Of a stretch of DNA of 64,000 bases, positions 63,681-64,000 are shown piece by piece (position 1 is the first letter of the stretch; the number at the start of each line of letters is the position of its first letter). Source of the stretch: Protonemura montana (lineage: Eukaryota; Arthropoda; Insecta; Plecoptera; Nemouridae); NCBI GenBank assembly GCA_947568835.1, contig OX387610.1, positions 17,469,050-17,533,049 on the forward strand, written 5' to 3'. The translations under genes and the position numbers were made by a program. The notes below the pieces were generated by a model that was not told the origin of the DNA, searched no databases, and was given only the letters and a program-made list of their open reading frames with translations.

Positions 63681-64000
63681 CGCTTCAGACACTCTGGCTA
63701 GCTACCCAGACTCTCCAGACACTCTGCCTCGCTAGCCAGGCGCTCCAGACACTCTGCCACGCTAGCCAGACGCTCCAGACACTCTGATTCGCTACCCAGA
63801 CGTTCAAGACACTTTGCCTCGCTCCCCAGACGCTCCAGACACTCTGCCTCGTTAGCCAGGCGCTTCAGAAGCTCTGCCTCGCTAGCCAGGCGCTCCAGAC
63901 ACTCTGCCATTCTAGCCAGACGCTCCAGACTATCTGCTACGCTAGCCAGAGGCTCCAGACACTCTGCCACGCTAAATAGACGCTCCAGACACTCTGCCTT
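63681..64000. repeat. Start of a further higher-order segment, cut by the window end
   Basis: Begins with an L monomer and follows the order seen after 32275, 54563 and 59692 to the last base. The array clearly continues beyond the window. Confidence 0.9.

Larger units (their letters stand above)
241..63710. repeat. L marker monomers (18 copies) with stop codons on both strands
   Basis: A distinctive monomer reading CGCTTCAGACACTCT then GGCTAGCTACCCAGA starts at 5550, 14640, 18897, 23007, 25676, 29666, 32275, 35815, 42805, 47965, 51954, 54563, 57083, 59692, 61072 and 63681. A variant with GGCTAGCAACC starts at 241 and 15568. Each is preceded by a monomer containing GCCATGCTAGCC (or a close form). 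Its CTAG lies in a different register from the usual GCTAGC, so TAG falls in the main plus-strand frame and, overlapping it, in the main minus-strand frame. L monomers end most long open frames in both directions and mark higher-order boundaries. Confidence 0.92.
1..64000. repeat. Continuous 30-bp tandem satellite/megasatellite array (~2,130 monomers)
   Basis: Every line of the window is built from a monomer of about 30 bp. On the + strand the consensus is CGCTCCAGACACTCT (bases 1-15) followed by GCCTCGCTAGCCAGG (bases 16-30). Variation is concentrated at a few sites: bases 1-4 (CGCT, GGCT, CCCT, CACT, TCTC), bases 10-14 (ACACT, CTATC, CTTTC), bases 17-20 (CCTC, CCAC, CAAT, ATTC, CTAC) and bases 24-30 (AGCCAGG, ACCCAGA, AGCTAGA, ACTTAGA). 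The monomer is C-rich on this strand (13 C against 7 G in the consensus, GC about two thirds). Nearly all monomers are exactly 30 bp; I found twelve of 29 bp and one of 31 bp. The array runs off both ends of the window. No stretch over 300 bases lacks the repeat, so there is no intergenic unique DNA to annotate. I do not recognise the family. Confidence 0.98.

Noticed and set aside
258-63970. About 33 consecutive minus-strand open frames of AECLERLAS decapeptides as separate genes
   Set aside because: They are pieces of one repetitive frame cut by recurrent nonsense changes and indels. Starts are GTG-to-ATG variant monomers or alternative codons, there is no spacing or signal between pieces, and the plus strand is equally open.
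1-64000. CRISPR array
   Set aside because: Units are contiguous with no unique spacers, variation is spread inside the repeat, and the array is far larger than any leader-repeat-spacer layout.
1-64000. Variable-number coding repeats such as pentapeptide-repeat, TAL-effector or leucine-rich proteins
   Set aside because: The decapeptide does not fit the A(D/N)LXX pentapeptide pattern, the 33-35-residue TAL unit or the 20-29-residue LRR unit.
1-64000. Telomeric repeat or human-type alpha satellite with a CENP-B box
   Set aside because: The 30-bp GC-rich unit has neither a G-rich telomere motif nor the 171-bp period, and I see no CENP-B-box-like sequence.

Overview
All 64,000 bases belong to one tandem array. 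The monomer is about 30 bp; on the + strand bases 1-15 are CGCTCCAGACACTCT and bases 16-30 are GCCTCGCTAGCCAGG. That gives roughly 2,130 monomers with no interruption. I found no unique-sequence gene, tRNA or rRNA, transposable element, CRISPR, promoter, origin or terminator. Neither edge of the array lies in the window. The length, the nested higher-order structure and the apparent CpG decay fit a eukaryotic nuclear satellite (or megasatellite), but the sequence does not identify the organism.

The array looks as if it is full of long genes because 30 is a multiple of three and the consensus monomer has no stop in four of six frames. The longest open frame is on the minus strand, 14629 to 5567, encoding 3,020 residues of a decapeptide such as AECLERLASE. 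The same DNA reads RRSRHSASLA and related decapeptides on the plus strand. The minus frame is broken into about 33 pieces by recurring nonsense changes and 1-bp indels, and these breaks are copied faithfully from one higher-order copy to the next. I therefore favour non-coding satellite, with a decaying repeat-protein gene as a weak alternative.

Layout: 1-5550 holds a 1949-bp tandem higher-order repeat (HOR) of about 2.3 copies. 5742-14022 holds a 73-monomer HOR (2190 bp, one copy 2160 bp) in about 3.8 copies. 15328-18913 is a second, shorter copy of the 1-5566 block. 18.9-29.7 kb is a mosaic of rearranged HOR pieces. 32275-38750 holds 3540-bp and 1380-bp offset duplications. 37677-47995 is a 5160-bp (172-monomer) tandem duplication that is nearly identical. 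A 2609-bp module (87 monomers, one of them 29 bp) occurs at 29666, 51954, 57083 and 61072, with related variants near 23007 and 47965.

Two kinds of marker monomer punctuate the array. Eighteen 'L' monomers carry a CTAG that makes stop codons on both strands. Eight 29-bp 'P' monomers slip the register by one base. Shared small deletions (90 bp and 150 bp) and shared single-base variants let part of the array's duplication history be read directly. I found no multi-gene biological system here. The interest lies in the array's organisation, its phase slips, its CpG-linked variants and the risk of spurious gene calls.
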